A DNA stretch of 14,853 nt from CAKSIN01 sp964423705 (GTDB lineage: Bacteria; Bacillota; Clostridia; UMGS1810): NCBI GenBank assembly GCA_964423705.1, contig CAYRGA010000041.1, positions 1 to 14,853 of the forward strand, read 5' to 3'. The notes beneath the pieces were generated by a model. The model saw only the letters and a list, made by a program, of their open reading frames with translations, searched no databases and was not told the origin of the DNA. Every line of letters begins with the position of its first letter. Within the stretch, counting starts at the first letter, position 1. Both the position numbers and the translations under genes were made by a program. This document shows positions 1 through 6,779 of this stretch, piece after piece.

Positions 1-1
1 C

Positions 2-28
2 ACTATATTAGTGTAACAAAAATGTCAA
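2..28 (-). promoter_or_regulatory. Possible leftward promoter at the window edge
   Basis: On the minus strand a perfect TTGACA (23-28) is followed after 15 bases by TATAGT (2-7). The boxes are good but the 15-base spacer is short for a sigma-A-type promoter. It would fire out of the window to the left, towards a gene I cannot see. The TGTCAAA of this -35 (23-29) is also one arm of an inverted repeat with TTTGACA at 57-63. The rest of 1-135 is AT-rich, and I see no clear terminator behind the esterase gene that ends at 136. Confidence 0.3.
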
Positions 29-135
29 ATAATCGCAATACTAATTTAATATCAATTTTGACAAATCTGTTTTTCTTTTTTTGGCAAAATTCAACAATAT
101 ACATATTCGCTTTCTGTATATCGTTAATTATACCG

Positions 136-939
136 CTATTTTTCGATAAATCCAGTATATTTGAACCAGTTTACAAGCGAATCGCTCCACTGTCTTACGT
201 GCGGATTATCCTGAGCAAGTCCGAGTCCGTGTATACCGTTCGGATATACATGCATTTCAAAGTCAACACCCATATCGCGAAGCTTTGCACCGTACAGCAG
301 GCTGTTTTTTACGTTTACACAGCTGTCATCCGAGGTATGCCATATAAATGCCGTCGGTGTGTCCTTGTCGGCGATTAAAATCGGGTCTAACCCACTTGCG
401 ATTTCTATGGTTTTTGAACCGGTAAGTGTCTGCACCGAACCGCAATGACACACTGACAAATCGGAAAAATTAACCACCGGATACGCAAGAATCTGATAAT
501 TCGGTCTGAAATCCATCTTATCAATTTCATCGGCATTTTCAAATTCGATTTCCTTTGTATATGTGGAAACCAGTGCTGCTAAGTGTCCTCCGGCAGATGA
601 TCCCATTACAGCGATTTTGTTCGGATTAACACTGTACTTATCGGCGTGGTATCTCACATATCTTATACCGCGGCGTGCATCGGCAAGCGGTATCGGAAAT
701 GAATTCGGATATACGCGGTAATCCACCACAAAGGCATCTATCCCATTTGAATTTAAAAATTCAGCATAGCCTTTTCCCTCGTGTTCAGCACGCACACGAT
801 ATCCGCCGCCCGGGAAAATAACAACGGCGGCATCGGTTATTTTATTCTCCGCCTTATAATATGTAATCGTAGGTTCTTCGGTCATTTTTCCGTCATCAGC
901 TATACCGGGTGCGTTATCCCACAATTTTACACTTTTCAT
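136..939 (-). CDS. Alpha/beta hydrolase, acetylxylan-esterase-like
   Basis: A 267-residue cytoplasmic serine hydrolase with no signal peptide. The oxyanion-hole loop GGGY is at residues 44-47, the nucleophile elbow GSSAG at 113-117 (Ser115), the acid in HTSDDSCV (Asp204 or Asp205), and the catalytic His237 in GIHGLG. The segment around 193-242 (TPTAFIWHT, then HVYPNGIHGLGLA) is typical of bacterial acetyl esterases and acetylxylan esterases, which remove acetyl groups from sugars or short oligosaccharides. The substrate itself is not visible. The start is well fixed: GAGGAGG ends 7 bases before the ATG and overlaps the stop of the preceding isomerase gene, so the two are probably translationally coupled. 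It is the last gene I can see in a unit with a permease and an isomerase, which suggests deacylation of an imported sugar. Another small acyl ester is possible. Confidence 0.87.
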   Translation of the reverse strand: MKSVKLWDNAPGIADDGKMTEEPTITYYKAENKITDAAVVIFPGGGYRVRAEHEGKGYAEFLNSNGIDAFVVDYRVYPNSFPIPLADARRGIRYVRYHADKYSVNPNKIAVMGSSAGGHLAALVSTYTKEIEFENADEIDKMDFRPNYQILAYPVVNFSDLSVCHCGSVQTLTGSKTIEIASGLDPILIADKDTPTAFIWHTSDDSCVNVKNSLLYGAKLRDMGVDFEMHVYPNGIHGLGLAQDNPHVRQWSDSLVNWFKYTGFIEK

Positions 940-951
940 ATTTTTACCTCC

Positions 952-1809
952 TCACAGTCTATTATACATTTCCGCAAGTTTTCGTGCGGCAGAAGCTAAA
1001 TTCAAAACACCTTCAAATACATTGTCCTCATTATAGTCGGACAGATAGCGATCTGCCTCAAGGGTAAGATAGCCGCTGTAGCCTATATTCTTTAAAGCCT
1101 TCAGAACCTTTTCAAAATCTATATTCATGGAAAACGGTATCTGATGTGAATCATGAATCTTGTCATTGTCATGTATGTGTAACGCCTGCAATCGACTTCC
1201 CAATGCCTTAATCATATCTACAGCCGATGTATTTACTCCACGCATTTCCGCATGACCTATATCAAGGCAGGCAATCAAATAATCATCCCCTACGGCATCG
1301 AGGTGAGCCGCAAAACTCTCCGGTGTGGCACATGCCGCAAATATCGCATCATCATCTTTCCAATTAAACATATTTTCAGCGGCAATTTTAACCCCACATT
1401 CCTTTGCAAAGGGTAAAAGCTCCATGTACATTTCAGCATTTTCTTCAGCGGATTTATTATGGTCGGGATGAATAATGCATATTTTTCCGCCGACCGCCGC
1501 CGTACACTCTATGGCACGCTTATGGTATGAGCGTATTTCCGCACAGCAGGACGAATACGGTGCATGGGACTGGTTACAGACGATACCGTTATCATCGGCT
1601 ATTTTCTTAAGCTTTAATGCAAAGGAAAGATAATCGTCCGACGCTAACGGATGAGAGCTTTTTATAAATTTATTCTCACTGTAATCATAATTGCACATGC
1701 AAAACATGGAAAAATCCCAGGCATCAAAACCTGCCTTCGCCACGTATTCGACAGCCTTTTCTTCACCGACTATCTTAGCCAGCGAACCGATTTCGGTAGA
1801 TATCTTCAT
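952..1809 (-). CDS. Sugar phosphate isomerase/epimerase (AP-endonuclease-2-like TIM barrel)
   Basis: A 285-residue protein of the xylose-isomerase-like TIM-barrel superfamily. Metal and active-site positions lie where the family has them: QSHAPYS (80-86), IHP (113-115), AEN (Glu145), CLDIGHAEM (Asp183, His186), HIHDND (211-216) and the last-strand LEAD (Glu251). In this family Glu-Asp-His-Glu hold a divalent metal and catalyse ketose epimerisation or aldose-ketose isomerisation. Length is normal. The start has GGAGG 9 bases upstream. It lies 23 bases behind the permease gene, and its stop overlaps the ribosome binding site of the esterase gene, so it sits inside one operon. It is clearly different from the other isomerase in this window (4028-4999), so it is not a recent duplicate. 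Substrate unknown; the family assignment is firm, the exact reaction is not. Confidence 0.85.
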   Translation of the reverse strand: MKISTEIGSLAKIVGEEKAVEYVAKAGFDAWDFSMFCMCNYDYSENKFIKSSHPLASDDYLSFALKLKKIADDNGIVCNQSHAPYSSCCAEIRSYHKRAIECTAAVGGKICIIHPDHNKSAEENAEMYMELLPFAKECGVKIAAENMFNWKDDDAIFAACATPESFAAHLDAVGDDYLIACLDIGHAEMRGVNTSAVDMIKALGSRLQALHIHDNDKIHDSHQIPFSMNIDFEKVLKALKNIGYSGYLTLEADRYLSDYNEDNVFEGVLNLASAARKLAEMYNRL

Positions 1810-1832
1810 TTGGTTATTCCTCCGTTCTTAAA

Positions 1833-2696
1833 TTAAGTCAGCAATATTGAGATTACCGTACACACAATGCCTGCGGCACTGGTCGCAGTTATTTTTTCTT
1901 TAAAAAAGAGTGATGCCATGACTGTCGCCGCCGCGAGTGAAAGAACCTGATTCAGCGAAAACAGCATAACCGACGGCATCACCTTTGTCGCCGCCGTTAA
2001 AAAATAAGAATTTGCAAAAAGCATGACCGCCATTACTGCAATGTACGGTGTTACCTTTTTATAATCAAGCTTGGCTTTCGGAACGTTCCGACTTACAATC
2101 AGCATATATACACACAGCGCAAGAAATGTGATTAAAAAGGTATAAAAATTAAATACAGCATTATTACCGCTCGGAATCCATGCGGTAAACATCTTCTGAG
2201 CAACATTCGTAAAGCCGCACGAAAGCAGAACCACAAACAAAAGGACAAAATCCTTAAGTGTTATTTTAGTCTTGATTTTACTGCTGTACTTCATTAAAAA
2301 TACTATTGCAGCCATTATGAAAACAATACTTATTATTTGTTTCACGGTTATCCTTTCGCCGAAAATCAGAAAACCGCACACCATTGTCACGATAAATGAG
2401 GCTGTTGTAAACGCATTAATAAGCATATATGCGCCGCTTTTTACGGCTATAAGCCACGAAATAACAAAAGCTGCCATTGAAACTCCGGAAAACACATATA
2501 TTCCCAGCTCCTTAACACCGAAGGAAAACGAAGCCTTCTGTATCAAAGCAAAGACAGCACCTATAATACAGCATATAACCATACGTATAATATTCATCAA
2601 CACACTGTCTGCAATGCCGTTAACATATCCACTGGTCTTTTTTCCACAAAATCCCTTGGTTGCACCTGCAATAACCGCCAATATCAAATATAACAC
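1833..2696 (-). CDS. EamA/DMT-family transporter
   Basis: A polytopic membrane protein of about 287 residues with roughly ten hydrophobic segments and two similar halves, the layout of the drug/metabolite transporter (EamA-type) superfamily. The end of the first half carries GERITVKQIISIVFI and the end of the second half FKEKITATSAAGIV, the paired short loop and final helices typical of EamA repeats. Such permeases move small metabolites, sugars or amino acids; direction and substrate cannot be read here. Start choice: the frame is open to a GTG at 2714, but GGAG at 2705-2708 lies inside that extension and 8 bases before a GTG at 2696, so I use 2696. It is the first gene of a unit with an isomerase and an esterase, which suggests a sugar-type substrate. 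The promoter and an overlapping palindrome are directly upstream. Confidence 0.82.
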   Translation of the reverse strand: MLYLILAVIAGATKGFCGKKTSGYVNGIADSVLMNIIRMVICCIIGAVFALIQKASFSFGVKELGIYVFSGVSMAAFVISWLIAVKSGAYMLINAFTTASFIVTMVCGFLIFGERITVKQIISIVFIMAAIVFLMKYSSKIKTKITLKDFVLLFVVLLSCGFTNVAQKMFTAWIPSGNNAVFNFYTFLITFLALCVYMLIVSRNVPKAKLDYKKVTPYIAVMAVMLFANSYFLTAATKVMPSVMLFSLNQVLSLAAATVMASLFFKEKITATSAAGIVCTVISILLT

Positions 2697-2704
2697 TGTT
2701 TCAA

Positions 2705-2708
2705 CTCC
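2705..2708 (-). promoter_or_regulatory. Ribosome binding site deciding the permease start
   Basis: GGAG 8 bases before the GTG at 2696. The alternative GTG at 2714 has only AT-rich sequence upstream of it, so the shorter protein is favoured. Confidence 0.6.
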
Positions 2709-2732
2709 AAACACTTATCATTATTCAAAACA

Positions 2733-2750
2733 CTGTATACTATTATACAG
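2733..2750. promoter_or_regulatory. Palindromic operator candidate over the -10 box
   Basis: CTGTATACTATTATACAG reads as CTGTATA, four bases, TATACAG: seven perfectly paired bases on each side. It covers the whole -10 (2742-2747) and the predicted start point, the usual place for a repressor to block RNA polymerase. The arms resemble operators of GntR-type regulators only loosely, and no regulator gene is in this window, so the protein that binds is unknown. An RNA hairpin is less likely because most of the repeat lies upstream of the start point. Confidence 0.5.
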
Positions 2751-2770
2751 CGGCAGAAGATATATTTCAA
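2742..2770 (-). promoter_or_regulatory. Promoter of the permease-isomerase-esterase operon
   Basis: On the minus strand TTGAAA (2765-2770), a 17-base spacer and a perfect TATAAT (2742-2747). Transcription would start near 2735, about 40 bases before the chosen GTG. It lies downstream of the terminator of the preceding unit, which supports two separate transcripts. Confidence 0.7.
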
Positions 2771-2862
2771 ATAAAAAATTACATAAAAATAGCATTGCCA
2801 AAAGTGCAAACATTGTCTAATTTAGGCAAGGCTGTGAACTATGAAGCCTTCTCTGATAAAAG

Positions 2863-2900
2863 CTGAAATCCCATCGTCCATACGGACGGTGGGATTTCAG
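2863..2900 (-). terminator. Terminator after the oxidoreductase gene
   Basis: A 17-pair inverted repeat (2863-2879 with 2884-2900) around a four-base loop, lying 51 bases past the oxidoreductase stop. On the minus strand the stem is followed by CTTTTAT, a modest U tract; the plus strand has no T run after it. One pair (2874/2889) is a mismatch on the minus strand but a G-U wobble on the plus strand. It separates the two sugar operons. Confidence 0.75.
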
Positions 2901-2951
2901 TCTCAAACAGGAGCTGCCGCATTAAATGCAGCAAATATATACGGCTTTTAA

Positions 2952-4028
2952 TTAAATATTCGTTTTTACTACGCTGTATGTTTCACTTGATTTAAATGCC
3001 GCTTCCATAACACGCATAACCCTCAACGCCTGTTCAGGTTTAATCGTAAGCGGTGCTTTTCCTTCGATAGCATCGCAGAACTGATTATACACGGGACGAA
3101 GGTTATCGATGACATCAAGAGGCTCTGACAGTGTGATAACCTCTGTAGATTTTGCATTACGCGGTGCCATGGTTTTTGTCGGACCGGCTTTTGTATAGAA
3201 AATCTCCTCATCCCACTCATTTTCTTTATCTATGCAACGCACAATTTTACCGTCGCAGTTCCAATCGTCAATCTGCAAAGTACCGTCCTTTCCGAGTACG
3301 TACCACCGAGGGTGGGTTATGTAGTTATTTGTGGAAACCTCTATATGCGCATCGGGTCCATTCTCAAATGTCATATCAAGCCGGAAATTATCGTCAACCT
3401 CCGGATAATCTATACTGTACATCTTACAGTATACGCTTGTGACCTTTTTATCTATCATATACATAATCTGGTCGATGAGATGAACTCCCCAGTCAAGCAT
3501 CATACCGCCGCCGAGGTTCTTTACGGTGCGCCAGCCCTTCGGCATACCGCGCGAGCCTTCGACACGCGACTCTATGATATACGGCTCACCTATAAGACCT
3601 TTTTCAACATTTCTGCGCATAAGAACGAAGTCCTTATTGGTTCTGCGATTCTGGTCTATCGTAAAAACTCTGCCGTACTTTTCTGCGGCTTCCATTATTT
3701 CCAAAAGCTCATCGCTCGAAATCGTCACCGGCTTTTCACATATTACATTTTTACCGGCTGCAAGCGCCTCGATAGCAAGCGATTTATGAGCTTCATTTGT
3801 AGTCGCTATCAATATCATATCAATTTCAGGGTCGGCAAACATTTCCTCCTTTGAGGAATATGCTGTAAAGCCATATGTTTTGGCTTCTTCAAGCTTATCC
3901 GGGTTAATATCGTAGATACCCTTGATTATGACCCTATCGTATTTTTTATCATGCAATTCGGTCTTATGATGATGTGCCATACCACCGAAGCCGATAATAC
4001 CCAATTTATGTACAATTTTTTCTTCCAT
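2952..4028 (-). CDS. Gfo/Idh/MocA-family oxidoreductase
   Basis: A 358-residue NAD(P)-dependent sugar dehydrogenase. The N-terminal Rossmann fold opens with GIIGFGGMA (10-18), which gives the GxGxxA nucleotide site. The family signature CEKP is at 97-100 (catalytic-type Lys99), and the C-terminal beta-sheet domain carries GGGMMLDWGVHLID (173-186) with the Asp179/His183 pair. Members oxidise or reduce a hydroxyl on inositols, sugars, sugar acids or glycosides; the substrate is not apparent. Length fits the family. Start: the frame continues to a GTG at 4040, but the ATG at 4028 shares one base with the stop of the upstream isomerase gene (TAATG) and begins right before the Rossmann strand, so I prefer it. 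The tight coupling implies that the two proteins are made together and act on the same compound. Confidence 0.9.
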   Translation of the reverse strand: MEEKIVHKLGIIGFGGMAHHHKTELHDKKYDRVIIKGIYDINPDKLEEAKTYGFTAYSSKEEMFADPEIDMILIATTNEAHKSLAIEALAAGKNVICEKPVTISSDELLEIMEAAEKYGRVFTIDQNRRTNKDFVLMRRNVEKGLIGEPYIIESRVEGSRGMPKGWRTVKNLGGGMMLDWGVHLIDQIMYMIDKKVTSVYCKMYSIDYPEVDDNFRLDMTFENGPDAHIEVSTNNYITHPRWYVLGKDGTLQIDDWNCDGKIVRCIDKENEWDEEIFYTKAGPTKTMAPRNAKSTEVITLSEPLDVIDNLRPVYNQFCDAIEGKAPLTIKPEQALRVMRVMEAAFKSSETYSVVKTNI

Positions 4029-4999
4029 TACGCCCACCACATTTCTCCGGCATTTTCATATATGATAACTTCTTTTAAGAATTTTATGGCTTTTTCAAGA
4101 CCTTCCTTTGCCGACATCAAGGAATCCTCATGCTCGATACTTACAACACCGTCATAGCCTACCGCCTTTAAGGTGCTGATTATGTCATTCCATACATCCT
4201 TTCCGTGACCGTATCCCACCGTGCGGAATACCCAGGAGCGATTCAAAATATTGCCGTAATGACCCACATCAAGCACACCGTTTACAGCCGTGTTGGTATT
4301 ATCAATATTAGTGTCCTTTGCGTGGAAATGATGTATGGCATTGTGTCTGCCAAGTTCCTTTATAACCTCAACAGGATTCATGCCCTGCCAGAACAGATGA
4401 CTGGGGTCAACATTGGCTCCGAGTATATCACCGACCGCATCGCGGATTTTAAGCATTGATGAGGTATTATAAACACAGAAGCCGGGATGCATTTCAAAAG
4501 CAATCTTCTTTATTCCGTGTGCTTCACAGAACTTAACTTCTTCCTTCCAATAAGGAATGAGCACCTTCTCCCACTGCCACTTTAATGTATCAAGATAATC
4601 CTCAGGCCATGAACATGTAACCCAGTTCGGTCTTATACTGCTCTCGCTGTCACCGGGGCAGCCGGAAAAGCCGACCATGGTATCAACGCCGAGCTTTTCG
4701 GCAAGAAGAACGGCATTATTAAAGTCATCATGAAATTTCTTGGCAACTTCCTTATTGGGATGTACGGGATTACCATGAGCGCTTATAGCGGCAATGGACA
4801 TATTATTGTCGCTCAATATCTGTTTTATTTCATCGATTTTAGAATCATCGGCAAGCAATACCTCAGGATCAAAATGAGCCTTTCCGGGGCATCCGCCGGC
4901 TCCCATTTCGAGCTGGTCTACTCCCAATGACGATAAATACTCCACCATTTCTTTAAAAGACAATTGTGACAAAACAGGACTGAAAACACCTAATTTCAT
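4028..4999 (-). CDS. Sugar phosphate isomerase/epimerase (AP-endonuclease-2-like TIM barrel)
   Basis: A 323-residue TIM-barrel protein of the xylose-isomerase-like/IolE-type group. Metal-site positions: FEMHPG (Glu169, His171), NVDPSHLFW (Asp198, His201), HHFHAKD (223-229) and SIEHED (Glu289). The stretch DPSHLFWQGMNPVEVI is characteristic of the subgroup that sits beside Gfo/Idh/MocA dehydrogenases. Known relatives include inosose dehydratases, 3-keto-sugar epimerases and the metal-dependent lyase component of C-glycoside deglycosidases; which applies is not decided by sequence. The ATG has GGAGG 11 bases upstream (5011-5015), a rather long spacer. It is the first gene of its operon, with a strong promoter and operator upstream, and overlaps the dehydrogenase gene by one base. 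The C-terminus ends in the aromatic MWWA. The enzyme class is secure, the reaction is not. Confidence 0.87.
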   Translation of the reverse strand: MKLGVFSPVLSQLSFKEMVEYLSSLGVDQLEMGAGGCPGKAHFDPEVLLADDSKIDEIKQILSDNNMSIAAISAHGNPVHPNKEVAKKFHDDFNNAVLLAEKLGVDTMVGFSGCPGDSESSIRPNWVTCSWPEDYLDTLKWQWEKVLIPYWKEEVKFCEAHGIKKIAFEMHPGFCVYNTSSMLKIRDAVGDILGANVDPSHLFWQGMNPVEVIKELGRHNAIHHFHAKDTNIDNTNTAVNGVLDVGHYGNILNRSWVFRTVGYGHGKDVWNDIISTLKAVGYDGVVSIEHEDSLMSAKEGLEKAIKFLKEVIIYENAGEMWWA

Positions 5000-5068
5000 A
5001 TTAAATCATTCCTCCAATTTTTAATTCGCCCCAAAAGCAAAGTTTACTATGCTTCGGACAATTCATCT

Positions 5069-5082
5069 TGTAATCGTTTACA
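5069..5082. promoter_or_regulatory. LacI/CcpA-type operator (cre-like) at the transcription start
   Basis: On the plus strand TGTAATCGTTTACA, on the minus strand TGTAAACGATTACA: a 14-base palindrome with a central CG and six of seven pairs matching. This is the pattern of LacI-family operators and fits the catabolite response element bound by CcpA in Bacillota. It spans about +1 to +13 of the predicted transcript, a position where binding would repress. Whether the binder is CcpA (glucose repression) or a local LacI-family repressor (substrate induction) cannot be told, as no regulator gene is in the window. Confidence 0.65.
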
Positions 5083-5087
5083 TTCAA

Positions 5088-5116
5088 ATTATATCACACC
5101 TATAATATAAATTCAA
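5088..5116 (-). promoter_or_regulatory. Promoter of the isomerase-dehydrogenase operon
   Basis: Minus strand TTGAAT (5111-5116), a 17-base spacer and a perfect TATAAT (5088-5093). The predicted start is near 5081, leaving a leader of about 80 bases. It is built like the promoter of the downstream permease operon (TTGAAA-N17-TATAAT). Confidence 0.72.
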
Positions 5117-5156
5117 TACCAATTTTCACTTTTTTAATATTATTTGTAATTATCTA

Positions 5157-5186
5157 TTGACCACCAACGAGGATTAATGCTAAAAT
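5157..5186 (+). promoter_or_regulatory. Promoter of the acetyltransferase-ApbE pair
   Basis: TTGACC (5157-5162), an 18-base spacer and TAAAAT (5181-5186), five of six matches in each box. It gives a leader of about 40 bases before the acetyltransferase ATG. It is divergent from the sugar operon promoter, with about 40 bases between the two -35 boxes. Confidence 0.6.
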
Positions 5187-5234
5187 ATAAAAAAATCAAA
5201 CAAAGCGTATAATTGAAATGAGAGAAGGGAAAAA

Positions 5235-5771
5235 ATGACTGTAAAAACCGCATCACCGAATAACGCAGAAGCTATAAGACGAATATACAACTATTATGTA
5301 AATAATACATGTGTTACATTTGACCTCACCACCCCATCTACAGATGAATTTCAGCACAGGATAGAAAATACTTTAAAAAAATATCCATATATCATCTGTG
5401 AAGAAAACGGTGCCATGATCGGCTATGCATATGCCTCGCCGTTTAAAAACCGTGCCGCGTATGACTGGTCTGCCGAAATATCCATATATGTAGTGCATGG
5501 CATGACGGGCAGAAATTTTGGCACAGCATTATACACCGAACTTGAAAAAAGGCTCGAAAAAATGGGCATACAAAACATTTATTCATGCATTACACATCCA
5601 AACATACAGAGCGAAAATTTTCATGAGAAAATGGGCTTTAAAAAAGTCGCACATTTTTCAAATTGCGGATACAAGCATGAAAAATGGCTTGATGTGATAT
5701 GGATGGAAAAGTTCATCGGTGAACACCCAGCTTCTCCGAGCAGAGTTTTTGACATTTCGGATACTGAATAA
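5235..5771 (+). CDS. GNAT acetyltransferase, phosphinothricin N-acetyltransferase-like
   Basis: A 178-residue cytoplasmic acetyl-CoA-dependent N-acetyltransferase. The PAT/MddA-type features are in order: RAAYDWSAEISIYV (73-86, strand beta-4), the acetyl-CoA loop GRNFGTALY (92-100), ASN-type positions HPNIQSENFHEKMGF (121-135), and GYKHEKWLDVIWMEK (145-159), the strongest mark of this subfamily. Relatives acetylate phosphinothricin, methionine sulfoximine/sulfone or other amino-acid-like amines. The pyrophosphate loop is a little divergent, with Asn-Phe where many members have RxGxG. The start is supported by GAGAAGGG ending 5 bases before the ATG and by a promoter. About 18 residues follow the last family motif and look unstructured. 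It is 12 bases from the ApbE gene, whose ribosome binding site overlaps this stop; no functional link between the two is known to me. Confidence 0.85.
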   Translation: MTVKTASPNNAEAIRRIYNYYVNNTCVTFDLTTPSTDEFQHRIENTLKKYPYIICEENGAMIGYAYASPFKNRAAYDWSAEISIYVVHGMTGRNFGTALYTELEKRLEKMGIQNIYSCITHPNIQSENFHEKMGFKKVAHFSNCGYKHEKWLDVIWMEKFIGEHPASPSRVFDISDTE

Positions 5772-5783
5772 GGAATATATCAT

Positions 5784-6779
5784 ATGAAAAAAAGAATTTG
5801 TTTATTTACAGCGGCAATACTTATCATATCCTCCGCATATGCATTTTACATAACACAAAGAGAATACAGCCGCCAAGAATTTGCGATGGACACCGTAATA
5901 ACACTCAAAGCCAAGGGCAGAAACGCAGAAATCGCATTGGAAGCTGCCGTAAACGAAATTCACAGAATCGACCGTCTGATGAATGCGTATAACAAAGAAA
6001 GTGAAATCCATAAAATTAACTCTGCACCATGCGGAACAAAGGTAGCTGTTTCCGATGAGGTTTTTGAGTTAATTACACTCGCCAAAGACATATCGGAGAA
6101 AACCGACGGTGTCTTTGACATCAGTGTAAAGCCGCTGTCAGACCTGTGGGACATAGATTCCGACAATCCCACAGTACCATCGGAGAAAGAAATACAAACT
6201 GCATTGAAAGCTGTGAGTTACCGTAATATTGTTCTAAATAGTGAAAACAAAACCGTCACTCTGGCACATGAAAAAATGAGCATAGCACTCGGAGGCATTG
6301 CAAAAGGATATACTGCTGACAGAATCGCCGAGATTTTTAAAAAGTACAAAATTAAAAGCGGATTGGCGGACTTAGGCGGAAACATCTATGCAATAGGCAA
6401 AAAAAGTCCGACATCTGAATGGAAAATCGGCATACAGACCCCGTTTGAGCCGCGCGGAGAATACTTTAAAATCTGCTCTGTCAGCGATACCTCGGTGGTG
6501 ACGAGCGGCGCATATGAACGATACTTTAAAAAGAACGGAAAAATATATCACCACATATTAAATCCGAAAAACGGCTATCCGTCGGAAAGCGACATACAAA
6601 GTGCGACGGTCATAAGCCCAAATTCCGCCGTAGCAGATGCACTTTCCACCGCTGTATATGCAGCAGGAGCGAACAAAGCAGAAAATTTTTTAAAGAATTT
6701 CGACAATGTGGAAGTCATAATTTTAACCGAAAACGGCAAAACTATCGAATACCCCATCAGCTCGAATAATCCTCAATGA
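5784..6779 (+). CDS. apbE: FAD:protein FMN transferase (ApbE family)
   Basis: A 331-residue enzyme that transfers FMN from FAD onto a Thr/Ser of target flavoproteins such as Rnf/Nqr subunits or FMN-binding-domain proteins, outside the membrane. Residues 1-22 are a signal-anchor. There is no lipobox Cys, so it is probably membrane-tethered rather than a lipoprotein. Family motifs in order: MDTVITL (35-41), LGGIAKGYTADR (169-180), DLGGNIYAIG (196-205), TSGAYERYF (240-248), HHILNPKNGYP (256-266) and the magnesium site ADALSTAVYAAG (284-295, Asp285, Thr289). Full length, no damage. AAGGA overlaps the upstream stop and sits 9 bases before the ATG, so it is co-transcribed with the acetyltransferase. 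No FMN-binding target is in the window. Its 3' end overlaps a convergent gene by 23 bp. Confidence 0.93.
   Translation: MKKRICLFTAAILIISSAYAFYITQREYSRQEFAMDTVITLKAKGRNAEIALEAAVNEIHRIDRLMNAYNKESEIHKINSAPCGTKVAVSDEVFELITLAKDISEKTDGVFDISVKPLSDLWDIDSDNPTVPSEKEIQTALKAVSYRNIVLNSENKTVTLAHEKMSIALGGIAKGYTADRIAEIFKKYKIKSGLADLGGNIYAIGKKSPTSEWKIGIQTPFEPRGEYFKICSVSDTSVVTSGAYERYFKKNGKIYHHILNPKNGYPSESDIQSATVISPNSAVADALSTAVYAAGANKAENFLKNFDNVEVIILTENGKTIEYPISSNNPQ

Noticed and set aside
22..378. 118-codon plus-strand open frame at the window start
   Set aside because: Two thirds of it are antisense to the esterase gene, and the N-terminal part is translated AT-rich spacer with a poly-Phe run.
2272..2820. 182-codon plus-strand open frame
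   Set aside because: Antisense to the permease gene; its hydrophobicity mirrors the codon pattern of the membrane helices on the other strand. It also runs across the minus-strand promoter and its palindrome.
952..4999. The two TIM-barrel isomerase genes as a tandem duplication
   Set aside because: They differ in length (285 and 323 residues) and share only family-level metal motifs, not extended identity.
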